This document shows positions 1 to 13,463 of a stretch of 64,000 nucleotides of DNA, piece after piece; position 1 is the stretch's first letter, and each line of letters starts with the position of its first letter. Source of the DNA: Cydia pomonella. Lineage: Eukaryota > Arthropoda > Insecta > Lepidoptera > Tortricidae. The translations under genes and the position numbers were made by a program. Below the pieces are notes generated by a model that was not told the DNA's origin, searched no databases, and saw nothing but the letters and a program-made list of their open reading frames with translations. Location of the stretch: NCBI RefSeq assembly GCF_033807575.1, contig NC_084711.1:4898001-4962000 (forward strand), written 5' to 3'.

Positions 1-138
1 TTATGATCGAATAAATTGTAAAAGTTTTAAAAACAGAAACAACAAACAAAAACACAATTTGTGTTTTCTAACCATGTGTGTTATTAGACTAAAAAAAACA
101 TAAATAGTGCACCAAAATGACCATACGTTGTGTAACAG

Positions 139-3100
139 GCGGAGGGCCCAGAAGACGCCCAGCGCTGGCTGGCGGCGCTACGCCGGCACTCGGCTGAGCC
201 GCCGCCGGCGGAGACCGCGCCCGCACAGCCCGACTGCCCTTCGCCGCTGCCACCGCAGCGCAGCAAGAAGATCGGCCGCAACAGGTCGCCTACCGGTAAG
301 TTTTTTTTTTTTTTTAGGATTACCAACAATAATCTGTAAATATATTTGTGTATTTGTTATTTGTGAGTCTATATTGTGATGAAAAAATAATCTGTAGGTT
401 ACATAACATTAAGGGTAGATGTTTGTCCAATTATTGGTAACCACAGCTTATTCCATAATCTTAGGACAAACAATATAAGTACAGTAGGATATTTAGACTT
501 AATAAATAAAATTTAACCAAAATTTAACAAATATCAAAAAAATACTTAGCAGGAAATTATGTTAATTGAATTAATTAATTTGCATTTTGCGACAGAAAAG
601 AGACGAAGTAGCATATTATTAACATATTTTAAGAAGAAAAACGAAGGAGATGAAAATACAATATAAACGTTGCAGTCTAACCGTTGCAGGCACATTACCG
701 TCTCTCGGAGTCCTGGGAGCTGAAATGCTTCAGCACTTTTCTTTTAAAATCTATACGGCTGTTACCAAGTATATCTGCCTCCAAGGAGTTCGGGAGATGG
801 TTGTAAGTTTGATAAAACCTAGATAGCGGCAAGTTGCGCCCCAGGTTAGATTTTCTTAGCCTATCTTTGAACAGCTTGTAGACACCAGGGCGCGGCAATC
901 TCGAAGGAACGGCAAAGTTAACCTTAGCAGGCAGTTCTGGGCAATAACTGCTTGCTAAGGTGAACTTATGAACAGCAGTCTCTCTCATTATTTAGACTAT
1001 GGACAGTGGCATCCTTAGCTACTGCTTCGGGTTCGCTACATCATGTCAGCGTCATCAATATTGGATTTAAAAATCTAATAGCCAATCAGCCTAGTTTCGC
1101 ATTGAATTTGGATGGGATAGTGTGACGAACACGACGATGTTAATCATTCAATTAAATTTTACTTTTACCTAATATACCTAAAATACAATAAACCTCTGCC
1201 ACCAAATTCTGGCCCATGCTTCTTGTCAATAAAGCCTATATTCATAATCTTACTCCACCATACATGGCCTGGATTATAAGCCGGTGACCGAGTCAGCGTT
1301 TCGCTGGCTTGATTAATGCCGCCTTTTCAGAGATAATGGCGCCAAATCTCCAACCATATACCTTAATGTTCCTTAATTCCTAAGGACCACCAACGCCAAC
1401 CCTTCCATCATCGCCGAAGAACAAAACATGGAAGGGCCGCATGGCGAAGCAGCTCCGTCGCATGCACGGCGGTGGCGCCGCAGCCGTGCCCGCGCCGGCC
1501 TCGGGGTGGCTCGGCGCGCCACTCGAGCGCTGCCCCACCGACCCGGAGCACCCGCTGGTGCCGCGAGCGGTCACGCTACCAGCACATGCTGTGGAGGTAT
1601 GTACCAGTACCGCACACAATAGTTATTTGTTTCACAAGTGGAAAAGTTGTTTTGTAGAAATTTGCAGTGTTGTTCGACGAATAGGTTGTTCTTAATCATC
1701 AGCATTTTTTTGTCATCCGCAGGCCTTCGGTCTTCGCACAGTAGGCGTGTATCGCGTGCCAGGCAATGCAGCCGGCGTAGCGGCACTTGCGGCCGCGCTG
1801 GACCGCGGCGAACCTCCGCCGGAGGGCGACCCGCGGTGGGCGGATGTGCACGTCGCCTCCAGTCTGCTCAAGGCATATCTGAGGCGGCTGCCTGATCCGC
1901 TGCTCACGGCTGACATGTATCCCGCTTTTATTGGTAAGAATAAAGCACGATTAGTAAACATGTGACCCTATTTGGATAAATCTGTCCGTTAACAGGTTTC
2001 TATTCGGTGGCACATCAACACCAACGAGAGTGTCGCCGAGCTTTAGTAGATATCAGTTTGGTCTTATACATATGTTTTTGCATTGGATGGTTAGGTATTA
2101 GATTCGTTGTGTTTGATTCCTAACAGCCGACTGACACGTGTGCCCTAAATTATTAATTATTTTGAAGGAGAGCTCACTTGTTGACCAACCGTAATGCCAG
2201 ATGTCTTCTTGCAATTAAGAGCTCAATTAAGATATCCACCTACAAATAAAATAAAAAAATATCCAAACGACTTCTAAAGAGTTTACGGTCGTGTATATTG
2301 TACCGGAATTTTTGCAACTGGCAACAAATTATTCTTTGCATGCACTCTTCAGAAGTTCGTCGAAACCTAATGAAAATGTTTCTATCCAAACTCTCATTAA
2401 TTTTACCAAATTGTTGGCAATGAGCCTCGGCTTTTCATCTTAGCTGTAGCGAGTCGAGTTATTGTTAGTACCTACCGCAAGTGGTGATGAATGGTGCGTC
2501 TGAAACCGGGATATCACTCGACAAGTGTTTAGTTTACTTTACCAGCAATTGAAAATCTGGATTTTTCTAGAACTCTTTACTTGTCTTTTCAGCGGCCGAT
2601 CGCTCACCGGAGAGAGCTCGGGAGTTACGCCGTCTAGTCCACGCTCTGCCCGAGGCTCACTACGAAACACTCAAGTACCTGATCCAACATTTGCGGAAAG
2701 TCGTCGCGCACTCGTCACACAACAAGATGGAAGCGCGAAACTTGGCCATCGTGTTTGGGCCAACGTTGGTGCGCGCCGCCAGCGACGACATGCTCGCAAT
2801 GGTCAATGACATGTCCAGTCAGTGCCGCATCATCGAGTCTTTTCTGTCTCACGTAAGTCCCGCGTATTTTCACCTTTACATAAATATTTTAAGTACCTAA
2901 TGACTGACGTATATATTTTTTTACTTCTTATCCGGCATTCGGCCTTATTATCGTTTATTTTTGCAGTATGACTGGTATTTTGAAGAGGAGGAAGGCGAGC
3001 CCCCAGTGGAACCCCCGACGACGGCGGAGGAGCTGTCCCCGGCCCCCGCGCCCTCTCGCGACCTCCTCATCCACAACGTCAAAAAGATCGAAGGTAACCC

Positions 3101-5897
3101 AATATGGCTCCCAGCCAATCACCTTTGCCAAACCCAACATCCGCGGTAATCATTCACTAGTCACTTATTAACAAGACAATTCATCTTGAGCATCTTAACG
3201 TTCAGCGGAAAATCCCTAGACTCATCCATTCTTGCCTGGATGTCGTCTATCTTCACTATTTTATTTCAGCTTGTCCCATATGCCTCACACGTATCATTTC
3301 TAAGAAATCGTCTTCCCTCCGGAATTATTTTTTCTGGGAGCTATTTTCTGCCATAGATACCTGTGCTAATTTCTCTCTCTCTATTATAACTACCTACGCG
3401 CAAAATTTCCTTCAGAAAAAAGCCGTTTTTAAGACAATCGAACACGGACATTGATTTGGAGAGACTTGTGAATAATGCTGCAACTATCGGACGTCGTGGA
3501 ACCCACGAATAAAACTTATAATCATCATCATTTATGCAGGAAAAGACGTGTCAACCCGCGACATCGTATCCTCGATCATCTCAGCGGCGAACCGCAAGAT
3601 CCAGCGCAAGCCGCGGTCGAAGCCGTCGTCGGACAGCAAGAAGTGGGCGGAGGCCGAGAAGCGGCCCGAGGCGTCGCCGGGCGCCTCACCGCCCAGCTCG
3701 CCGCTCACGTCGCCGCCCGCGCACCTCACCACCACCCTCGCCGACTACGACGGCCTGCCGCATACGTTCAACCAGGGAGGCAACAAGTTAGTACCTTCAG
3801 TTAATGTCTTCAACCGTGTTCAGATTCTGAATAACCGGCTTATATCACTTTTATCATCAACCTTATTATCCTAAAGTAGAATATGCTGCCAGACTTAAAT
3901 TTCGAAATCAAAACGCTATTTGGATTTAATAAACATCGCAACTGATTTTGTTTTACTAACTTGTTGTGTGTTTTCAGAGTGGAGATGGAGTCCATATCAG
4001 TGTTGGGCCGCGGTCGCCAAGAGCTCTCGCGGCACACACACACGCTACAGAGCTTCTCCATCGATGGTAAGCATTTCAATTGTAGGGAGACAAAGAGCGT
4101 AGTATTCGATTACCTATCAGTGGAAAAAGGATTTCTTAATGGTAAAATACATTCATTTTGAAACAACAAATCTTGTTATAAGAGCAAAGCATTTGTCCTA
4201 AAAGTGTCATGATATTGAGCAATCCATTGTAATTGAAAGAGTATCCCTAAACAAGCTCGCAGCTCCTTTACATTCAATTGGGTTTCACTTGGCCATATCC
4301 ACTGATTCCTTTTGTCCAGTCAATAAAAACTATCTACTATTTGCTCCACTAGGTGTGCAGTACTGACGTCAGAGAGTAGACACAGCATTCCCTTTCTTTT
4401 GTCCACATTAAAAGGTATAGGAATGTGAGCGTGCGTGTTGCAAGTGTGTGCGTGCTGCGTGTACGCATTCGGCTCCGTTAACACGGGCGATTTGTTCGCA
4501 TCTCCGCTGAATTTCTTGCAAAAACAGTTAACTCCACTGCCAGCTCTCACGCAACCAATGATTTCATTAATAACAGATTTACCTTCCGTTGGGAGAAGTC
4601 AGGTGAAGTTAACAAGTTGTCGAGGCCAGTTAATCGATGGATCATGCGAACAAATAGCGGCTCCGATAAAAAACTAACGCTTAGAACCGACGGCTGCTGA
4701 CAGCACGGCTTCATGCTCGAGCATCCAACGATCGAGCGACCGCCATTCATGTCCATATCGACGATCATCTCACTTCATTGTCACGCTCTTAACGTGCAAC
4801 ATTAACACGCTTCAATATTCGTGTCCGAAGGTACCTCTAGACGAACGAGTCGTCTAAATATATCTTCTCTTTACTAAATCTCCAAATACTGGCTGATTTG
4901 ACGTAACTAACTTTTAACTTGACTTGTCGTAGGAGCCGGAGATTTGGTGTCGTCTCTGACGAGCACGTTCGACCAGAAGCTGCGCACGCTGAACAACTCG
5001 TCGCCGCTGGACGACGGCAGCATCCCGTACGCGGACGAGCCCGAGCCGGACGAGCTCGAGATGCCGTCGGGCAAGTCGTCGTCGAGCTCGCCGTCCGAGC
5101 ACAGCGAGCGCGAGGAGCGCGCGTCGCCCGGCGCGCGCGCGCAGGAGCTGAAGGCCGCGTGGCTCGCGCGCGACCTGCGCCACTCCTCCTCCTCCAGCGA
5201 CGAGCCCGACGCGCGCTGGCCGTGCCCGCGCCGCCGCGCCCGCGCCGCGGGGGACGACGACTCGGAGAAGGAGAACTGCATCATTCCAAAAAAGAACGAC
5301 GAGGCCCGCAGCACCGAGGACGAGAAGGACGTCGATACCCGCTCGCAGGTGTCCGAAACGATGCCCGACAACGACAAGACCATCGACCGGCTGCTTTACC
5401 CCTCCGCTTACAAAAACGGCCTGCGTCTGTCTAACCCGGAGTGCGTGAAGCGCAACAGCGCCGCGCTCGAAAACGACAGCGAAAAAGACGTAGATTGCTC
5501 CAAGCTGAAACGGTCTGAGTCTCTGAACAGGGATCCGGAGCGGAGCGAGGCGCGCGTGCTGCGCTCCGAGAGCCTCAACTGCCGCGTGGAGTCGCGTCTG
5601 CAGCGCTCCGAGTCGCTCAACAAGGGCGAGCGGCTGAGCAAGCTCGAGAAGGGCGAGTGGAACATCGTGCGAAGGCGCGAGGGCGCGTGGCGCTCGACCA
5701 AGCTGAAGCGCAAGAACGGCATGCCGGAGCGCGGCATCAAGCGCCGCCACACCGTGGGCGGCACGAAGGACTTCGACAAGGACGGCTGGAGCGCGCGCCA
5801 CACGCGCACGTCGTCGCCCGACCTCAGCGCCGCGCCGGGCGCCTGGCCCGCGCCGCTCGTGCCGCCGCCGCGCCCGCCGCTCGAGAGCCACGTCTGA
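139..5897 (+). CDS. RhoGAP19D: Rho GTPase-activating protein, RhoGAP19D / ARHGAP21-23 type (5' partial)
   Basis: Exons seen: 139-295, 1385-1596, 1723-1933, 2593-2852, 2967-3093, 3540-3786, 3978-4066, 4933-5897. All junctions are GT/AG and in phase, giving 755 visible residues and a TGA stop. The first exon (helix EDAQRWLAALRRHS) resembles the end of a PH domain, which precedes RhoGAP in ARHGAP21/23. The RhoGAP domain spans about residues 100-280. It has GVYRVPGN with the catalytic arginine finger at about residue 134, and NKMEARNLAIVFGPTLVR further on. The segment before it (TWKGRMAKQLRRM) and the YDWYFEEEE segment after it are ARHGAP21/23-like. By family knowledge it stimulates GTP hydrolysis by Rho-family GTPases at membranes and junctions. 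The 321-residue last exon is low-complexity, Ser/Arg/Glu-rich, with three RSESLN motifs and KRRHTVGG. An N-terminal PDZ domain is expected upstream of the window. Family assignment is firm; the fly symbol is by orthology. Confidence 0.9.
296..1384. other. RhoGAP19D intron with LINE-tail remnant
   Basis: A 1089-bp AT-rich intron between the first two visible exons. Apart from the minus-strand ORF at 695-988 nothing coding is seen. A T-rich run follows the donor at 296. Confidence 0.6.
695..988 (-). mobile_element. Probable LINE reverse-transcriptase tail fragment
   Basis: A 97-codon open frame antisense to the host gene, inside its intron. The text (PSRLPRPGVYKLFKDRLR, then NHLPNSLEADILG and DFKRKVLKHF) resembles the C-terminal tail of jockey/CR1-like insect reverse transcriptases, where a short LP-S segment precedes an FKRK helix. 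No RT catalytic motif lies nearby, so this would be a 3' remnant. Recognition is from memory of such tails; no exact family is assigned. Confidence 0.45.
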
Positions 5898-8510
5898 CAC
5901 GAGGCGCACTCCTTGTAAAGGACCGCCCACCGCGCACGGCTTGTCATCGATGCTGCGGACTTTCGCAGGTCGAAATCGATTTCGGGAACTGCATCGGTTG
6001 TAAATATTTTGTGCCGAACTAGCGTTTTCGGTAAAGACAGAAGTGAGACCCCGGCCGCACTCGGCGCCGGCGGGGGACGGGTTTCGACAAAAACATTAAG
6101 CCGTTTCTAGATATTAAGTCGTCTATGGACTTAAATATCGTATGATGAATGGGCTTCGAAGTACATCGTTTCTTCGCTAACTGGACTCTACAATGGGTGC
6201 CTATTGTTCGGGTGGTGCTGTTTATTTTATATCTAAGTAGTTTTTTTTCTAATGAAGTGGGTGAATCAAAAATTTGGGTACCGGAAATCAAGAAAATATA
6301 TGTTTTAAAATCTGATTACATGCAGTACCTACCATATTTTATATCTTCTACTAACAGGAACTTTCGCATCGAGAGAGGCTATTATTTTGATTCGACTCAA
6401 TTGACTGAATAGATTAGGTCACAAAAATATATAATTATATATATTATAGTATGAAATAAAAAGCTAATACTCAAAAGTCATTTACATTATATTATATCGA
6501 AAAATCATTCATAAGTAATAAAAATATTCAAAACTTATATTGATGTAACAAAGACATAAGTTAAAATTGTATATGAGATATATAGGACAACGTATTTACT
6601 CATTGAAAAAATTAAATCGTACAGTGCAATACAATTTAGGTACTTGAATAGGAAAAAATGTTTAAGAAAAGAAACAAATGAAGGCGAATGCTGCAACAGC
6701 TAGCCGCCCCTCAACGATCAAGAATCAAACAAAGAAAACGGGGTTCTTAATCACCAAAGGACGGCTAGCAGCGGCGGGCATTGGGGCAGTGCCATGCTTG
6801 GCTTGATGGAGTGTAACATTTCTTGCTCCGAACGTAGCTTATAAAATTATGGTGCGTACTACTAAACGTGGCATTGCCCCAATAGAAAATTAAGCTCACT
6901 AAATAATGCCAAAGAATGATAAGGAAATCGTCAATTTTGAGAATGCGAGGAGCATAATAGAGTGAAGGCGCGACTCTGAAAGGAATGGAAGGAATATGTA
7001 TCAACGAACTACTGAGTTACTCACCATATCGAGGCAATACGCACTGTACCTTGTGGCGTCGCTGCGCCCCCGACATACTTGAATAGTACTCCCTGTGTAG
7101 GTTAAGAACTACTCTGTACGGAGTCTTGTGGGGCGCTTGCAGACGCCGTGATAGTGCAAACGAGCATAATAAAACTAATATTAGTGCTAGTAGTAGATAG
7201 TACATACATACAATGAATGTTATTTAGATACAACGCCCAGGCGTACATTAGTTTAAGTATATGTGCCCGATCGGGTGAACATGTGACCAGACTACTATAA
7301 CACCACGTAACTTTAAGCGTTATCGGTAAGAATTACATAATAGGTACTCGTCGAGTTATATTGATAGCGATTATTGGAAGGAATTATAAAAATAAATAAA
7401 AGCATACATCACCTACTTGCCTTTGCAATAGTTTTAGCGGATTTGACTTATTATGCACAATTCTCAGATTTAAATAGATTCTTTTTAATAAAGTTACCTA
7501 GTAGACCCGTCTCCTCTGTAACGAAATTATGTACCTAATCAAATATTTTAGCTGACTATTGGAATTAGAAATTGTAAAACTTTGACTTAGTTTTTAATAT
7601 TACAAAGTGCGACTTGTATTGTAAATAGTGGATGCATTGCGCGTGTCCCGGCTCCGGGTTGCCGCCGGGCGCCGGGCGCGCTCTCCGTGTGACAGCGGCC
7701 GGGCCGCGCGCCCGCCCGTATCGACTAACCGACGTAACACTCCTACAGTGATAATAATAAAAGTGATTCTCTAGCTTTGTATAAATTGTACATTTCTTTT
7801 ATGATTAATTTATATTAAATTTGTTATCTTAGCTTTGTTGAATGCAATTATTTTTTATTGTTTTGTTTATCAAAGAGAAGTATTTTAGGCTAAATTCGAT
7901 TGTTATTTATTTGCGAAAGCTGTAAAACGTGATTTGGCGCAATTTCTTTTAAAATTGTAATTATATTTTGTACATAATACATCGGCAAAATGATGTTTTA
8001 GACTTTCGTTCATTAACTATTTTGAAAATTTTATACCATCTTTACGTTAAGGCGATCTCAAGTTTGTTGAATGTTTGCAAAGCGTTCCTTTAAAGTTTTA
8101 TTTGTAAATATATCTTTTAATGTAGGAACAGTGAATTTACTAATTGTAACTGCGTCATATTGTAAGTAGACGGTAGATGGCGGTAGGGGCGGGTCGGGGC
8201 GGCCCGGTCGGACCGTCCGGGACGGGACTGGACCGGACCGGGTCGGGTCGGACGGACGGCGCCGACCGGCGGTCCCGCCTCCTCGTTACGTTAGGTACAT
8301 ACATATAAAAGACATGTCTCGCTCGAGTGTCTGCTTGCAAGAGAATTGTATTCAAGTAATCTAATTCATGTCCTTCGTGTAATCAGCTATAAAATTCAAG
8401 TAAACACCGTAAGACATTTTGCAAACGTGGTCTGATTCACGTTACAATATTCATTGTCATTGTGTATATTTTGGAGCAATGGAATAAAATACTGAATCAA
8501 TTTAGAACTT
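5898..8510 (+). other. Putative RhoGAP19D 3' UTR
   Basis: AT-rich DNA after the RhoGAP19D stop with no convincing ORF. AATAAA hexamers lie at 6455-6460, 7756-7761 and 8483-8488. The last, followed by a T-rich stretch, would give a UTR of about 2.6 kb. Two GC-rich blocks (about 7640-7725 and 8170-8285) interrupt the AT-rich sequence. Which site is used cannot be told from sequence. Confidence 0.4.
8483..8488 (+). terminator. Candidate poly(A) signal, RhoGAP19D
   Basis: Canonical AATAAA on the sense strand, the most distal of three candidates before the MITE-rich spacer begins. A shorter UTR ending at 6455 or 7756 is equally allowed by sequence. Confidence 0.3.
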
Positions 8511-9260
8511 TGTTTCCTTTCTAACCTAAGCAATTAAGCGTAGCATATCGCTTTCACAGTGTGCCGTGTTTTGTAGTTGTGCGCCGTAGCGCGATGAAAT
8601 GATACATCGTCGCAGTATTGCAGTGAAAGGGAATAACGCTATATTTCTTATGACAACACGAGCTCATATCAGTGAGTAAATAGGAGGTATTACTGCAATG
8701 TCCTGCCGCCAGAGTGCAGTACTAGCACATATCGTAAACCATAAAGTAACTTATATATTTGACAATTTTCACAAATAATAAAATATGACATTGATGCATC
8801 AAGGCGGTTTGTTCACAAAGACCAAGAAATTTAGTTATCTGCCTCTTTATCGCGCGAATTATGGAGTGTGGATTAAAAAGAGTTAAATCTCTTATGGTAG
8901 AACTGTTGCAAAAGTGTCCAGCTGTCAGCTATAAATAATAGCTCCAAATATCTCCAGAGTAGCGCTAGAGTAGCTAAGAACCTAGGCGTTATTGTCGGAG
9001 TGAAGTGCGCTGTCTATGATTTGTTTTTTTTGTTCAAGTACTCTTAGTATTGTAGCGCCACCTATTCAAGGTTTTTTGATGACACTTTTTGGTATATGGA
9101 GATTTCTTTCCTCAGAGCACGAATATGCAAGAGTGACAGAGAGGTTGGATAACGATATTTTGAGTTTCTTGTTTCGCGGTAGAAATCTCAGATTGTGATC
9201 GATTGTGGTGGTGGGGCCCCCTACGCAGAGTTTCAGAGTAGAGAGATGGCCTTTGATCTA

Positions 9261-9421
9261 GATGGCGCCACTTTGACATTTAACACATATCAGTGAAAGA
9301 ATAAGGATCAAATTCAAATAGCGTTCTAATAGTTTGAATCATGTGTCGAAAGATGGCAGTAAATTTACTGTTGATACAAAGTTTTCTTTGACAATCCACC
9401 TCTATTTCGAATTCTCTTTGG
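9261..9421 (+). mobile_element. MITE family A, copy 1 (half element)
   Basis: Begins GATGGCGCCACTTTGA and carries the family core CATGTGTCGAAAGATGGCAG. It ends near TTCGAATTCTCTTTGG after a GACAATCCACCTCTATTTC block. The same ordered blocks recur in six other places in this window. No coding capacity. Confidence 0.65.
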
Positions 9422-9527
9422 TATGATAAATAACGAAATAAGAAAAAAACGTGCCTCGAAAATGAAAGAACGAAAAAGAACAATGTTCGAATAGATAGTG
9501 ATATAGCGTTGGCCTATACTCGAGTAG

Positions 9528-9689
9528 ATGGCGACACCGTTTGATTTTTAAACACATACCTATATCAGTGAAAGAAGATGGGTCAAATAGCCTGTCATTC
9601 TAAGAGTTTTAGTCCTGTTTCGAACGATGGCAGTAAATTTCGTTGAGTACTATTTTGACAATACGCCTCTATACTCAATTCTCTTTGGC
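9528..9689 (+). mobile_element. MITE family A, copy 2 (half element)
   Basis: Same block order as copy 1 (GATGGCGACACCG, then ATCAGTGAAAGAA, CGATGGCAGTAAATTT and CAATTCTCTTTGG), in the same orientation about 270 bp further on. It is more diverged in the core. Confidence 0.6.
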
Positions 9690-11866
9690 TATGGAGTGTG
9701 GAATATCTCCACCTTCCGTATCTTTGGCATTACTGAGTAAACAAAACAAACCACATCAAATGGTAATTCGACATTAAAAAAATCACTCTTTTAAAGAAAT
9801 TCCGTGAACTACTTCCTACTCTTCCTAGCCAAAAAACGGGTAAAGTAGAAAACAAAGTTAATAAAATAATACATAAAATCAAAAGACATAAATAAGTTAT
9901 CATTGTTTTATTAAGCAATCCACTGCATACACTCATAACTCATAAGTAATGTATTCATCATGCCACTGCAACTTACAACAGGTAGTAATAATTTTGTTAA
10001 CGTTAAAGAAACCATTCAAAATATTTTGTACAATCAGCTTCACTTACGCACAACTCGCATTTAGCTCAGTCGCCCACTAAGAACTGGAATTTCAAAATAA
10101 GACAATGACAGCTTAGATCAAAACTTCAATTCTTATTCAAATAAGTGGTGGTGCAAAGGGGAACTGAAAAGCTGAGCTAATACGATATCAGAAGGCCTTG
10201 TCAAGATGACATTGTTAGAAAACGCCAATCGGAACTTGAATAAGTCTATGACCGTAATAAGATTCATATACTAGCCGTGTCTTATCCAACCTCGACATTG
10301 GCAGAATCATCAACACCTTGATGGAGCCATAACACGAAAAATTGATTGATAATATATGGAAATACCTGACTTTTCGTAAAATCTATCCCAATATATTTTT
10401 TCTATTCGTTTAGCGTTTGTTTGTATCCGATTGTCATCTTGGGTTGACCCTCAGGACAGAACATAACAGCTGTAGTATAAAACAGTTAATAGATAATTAT
10501 CATTATTGCAGTCTCAATACATCCACACAGAAAAGTCAAGTTCATACGAAGCCATACCATCCACCTACAATAATCATTAGGATCACACGCGTTTGAACTT
10601 TTCAGTCGAATCATTTAACTAAACTAACAACTATTTACTGAATATTGACTATAAATTCTGTTTTTAAATACCGTGACGGCCGATAATTATGTCAGGTTTT
10701 TATGTCATTAATAATTCTACTGTACTCAAGTACATCAAATCAAGTCAGTTCTAAGTACGTCAAGCCAGGAGGAAACGTGGAAGGAAAAGAATTCCAAGAA
10801 ATGGCTATAATTGTAACATTCAAATTATACCTTTATGTTACTCTTGCACAAAATTTGACAAAACTATCGGCCTTACAAAATATCTACTTATACCCTTACT
10901 GCAAAATCCCTGAATATCAAGCTATCAGTAAGTCAAACAATTTCAACACTTGGCCACTTTGAATCAAACAATTCTTGCGTTACCTCTCCATCAAACCCTT
11001 GATACTTGAACTGTTGTAGTGAGAGTATACAATGTTTGGCAGTATATCAATGAGATCCCTCGAAGATTGTTCACATAAATTATGTATGTAATCGAGGTTT
11101 TCGAATTGTCGAAGTCATGAGATTGTCAAGATTCAAATGGGCCCCGAGTTAAAACTGGTTGACCATACATAATATTTTCTGTGTATAAAAAATACCAACC
11201 TGATTGGCCTTAAATAGGATACCAATGAAATAAAATTTGAATTTGGAGATTTTTTTATAGCAAATTGAACAAATCACCAAAACTGTAACAGATGTTTAAA
11301 AGGTATTATGAATTTACGAGGACCTTCTGACTCTTGTCAAGTTAATTTTGGTACACAATGTTGTAGACACCAATTAATATGAGTAAATAAGCTTCCTTAA
11401 AATTTTACATTAATTCTGCTTCACACTAAATTGCAATTAGACCTATTATATACCTAAAGAAACCTTGCGAAGGACCCAAATTAAATAAACATTTGGGATA
11501 CAAGCAATAGGGCTACAGTTAAAATATCAATTGTCTATCTAACCACTTAATATAACAAATACCACCAATCATTTTCGGACAATTACCATTTTTATATTCA
11601 GTGTATAATTCAAATACATTATTAAACTCGTATTATTAAAAAATATATAATTTATAATCAACTTTACTAGAATCATACTGAAATACTATTCAATTAGAAT
11701 AAACAGAGATCTTTTACAATTTTGAGTCTTCTAACAAATGCCCATAACAAAATATTTATTTTCGCTACACATCGCGCAGTCTTAGCTCCGTCGAGTAAAC
11801 TCATACAAAATACACTATAATACCGTGAATCACTAGTCATCGAGAACGTCGATTCATACCTTTATA

Positions 11867-12136
11867 TCAAAGATAATTTGAGATAGAGGTGGATTGTCAA
11901 AGTAATATTTATAGCCACAGTATAAAATGTACTGCCATCTTTCGACACATGATTAAAACTTTTAGAACGCCATTTGTCTTCGATCTTTATTTTTTCACGA
12001 ATATGTGTTGAATTTGTTAAATATCAAAAAGTATAAGCCTAAGATATGGCGGCATCTTTTCGAGAGTTTTAATCATGTGTCGAAAGATGGCAGTAAATTT
12101 ACTGTGACAATCCACCTCTATTTCAAATTCTTTTTG
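11867..12136. mobile_element. MITE family A, copy 3 (full foldback)
   Basis: The two ends are inverted copies. The left has AGATAGAGGTGGATTGTCAA and CTGCCATCTTTCGACACATG; the right has CATGTGTCGAAAGATGGCAG and TTGACAATCCACCTCT-type sequence. Length about 270 bp, no ORF. This copy shows that the other copies are single arms of a foldback element. Confidence 0.7.
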
Positions 12137-12562
12137 CTTATATTAAGCTACTGAGTATGCACCGCGAACGCACGACCTCAACAAACGAGGGAAAGCAACG
12201 AATATGATGGTATGAAGCAGTCACACGAGGCGACTACCGTTACCATACGTTTATGATTACTTCGCTCCAACAGCTAACTGTCAGGCGGTCGTCTTTAAAA
12301 TGCTATCTGAAATGCAAGGATAGTCTTGAACAATGTTTTCAAAGCCGAGTATTAACGGACACGACATTTGTATCCATATCGATTACAAATTCGAAACAAG
12401 TGATACACTAACATATTTGCAACATTCAGCGTCTGTATATGAGAAATACTTCCACGAAAGAAAGCATCACTACAGAAAACCATCAACAAAACAATTCCAC
12501 ATAGACTACACGGACATTAGGTGCACTTGGAGCGCCTTGGACTTATTACACCATAAACCTTG

Positions 12563-12689
12563 ATGGTGGTATTCCACCTGTCCAATTTCTTGGTTCAATA
12601 TGCATTGCGTCTCGCTCTCTCATTAAGCGAAATGTGAGACGCAAATACAAACTGGACTCAGAAATAGGACAGGTGAAATATCACCCTTA
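12563..12689. mobile_element. MITE family C, copy 1
   Basis: Imperfect inverted repeat: left GGTGGTATTCCACCTGTCC, right GGACAGGTGAAATATCACCC. A near relative lies at 48699-48823 in an SPT16 intron and shares the internal block GTGCATTGCGTCTC. Confidence 0.75.
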
Positions 12690-13022
12690 GCTTTGTAACT
12701 CTTCTTTCTAATTACGACTAAACTTAGCAACGCAAACCAAGAATACCGTAGTTTACATAGCGTGGCTTCATTCAAACATTGATCATTATTTTAAGAATAT
12801 TGATCTATTTTTTTTTTTGTTTTATTGGGTAAATCAACCTCAATTAGCAAATCGATAACAAATTGCCATTTTAGCGTAACCGGACCGTTTTGTAACTTTC
12901 CATGCCGCATGTGCGTATTTCTTTCACTATTTTTAATTATCTATAAAGGGTACTTACCCAGAATTATAAAGAATCTAATATTTTTGTACAAATGTTAACT
13001 ATATGTGCTAAGGGTTTACAAT

Positions 13023-13028
13023 TTTATT
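13023..13028 (-). terminator. Candidate poly(A) signal, TRIM37
   Basis: AATAAA on the minus strand, about 570 bp past the TRIM37 stop codon. Other TTTATT hexamers occur further on (for example near 12815), so the site used is uncertain. Confidence 0.3.
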
Positions 13029-13463
13029 AAACAACTGGGCAGTACCCTCTATGAGTACAAAATTCACAGCATGTTTGCTTAGCGAATTGTCTAACAAAAC
13101 AACGCTAAGAAGTTGACTGATAGCGCCTAAGTTCCAGTTTTTCTCATTCTTTAGACTCTTTTGCTAATCCTACAAGTAGAAAATCGCGGACGTAGAATAA
13201 ACGCCAATTTTAACCCCCATCGGTTGCTAAAATACTCAAACAGCGGGCGAAAAAATCTACCCACCACTTTCGAATCGAAATCGATATTCAAGGAGTCGCG
13301 ATTCGTTCGATAAGCAGACGTACTAGCCAAACAACGCTATAGACCCATAAGCTTATAGTCGAGTAGCGGGCGAGAACTGCCCTTTCTCTTTCTAATCTGT
13401 GCAAAAGGGGTTTCCCAGTAGGCAGAAGTACTGGCCCATCAGTCAGAGTTGGCACTGTGTGCC

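Noticed and set aside
4914..5930. 338-codon minus-strand ORF opposite the RhoGAP19D last exon
   Set aside because: An Arg/Ala-rich shadow of GC-rich coding sequence on the plus strand; the plus frame has recognisable family motifs and correct splicing.
10702..10962. 86-codon ORF in the RhoGAP19D-TRIM37 spacer
   Set aside because: AT-rich, low-information protein with no motif or splice context.
12333..12563. 76-codon ORF in the same spacer
   Set aside because: No recognisable domain and it runs up to a MITE end; probably chance, though a lineage-specific small gene cannot be excluded.
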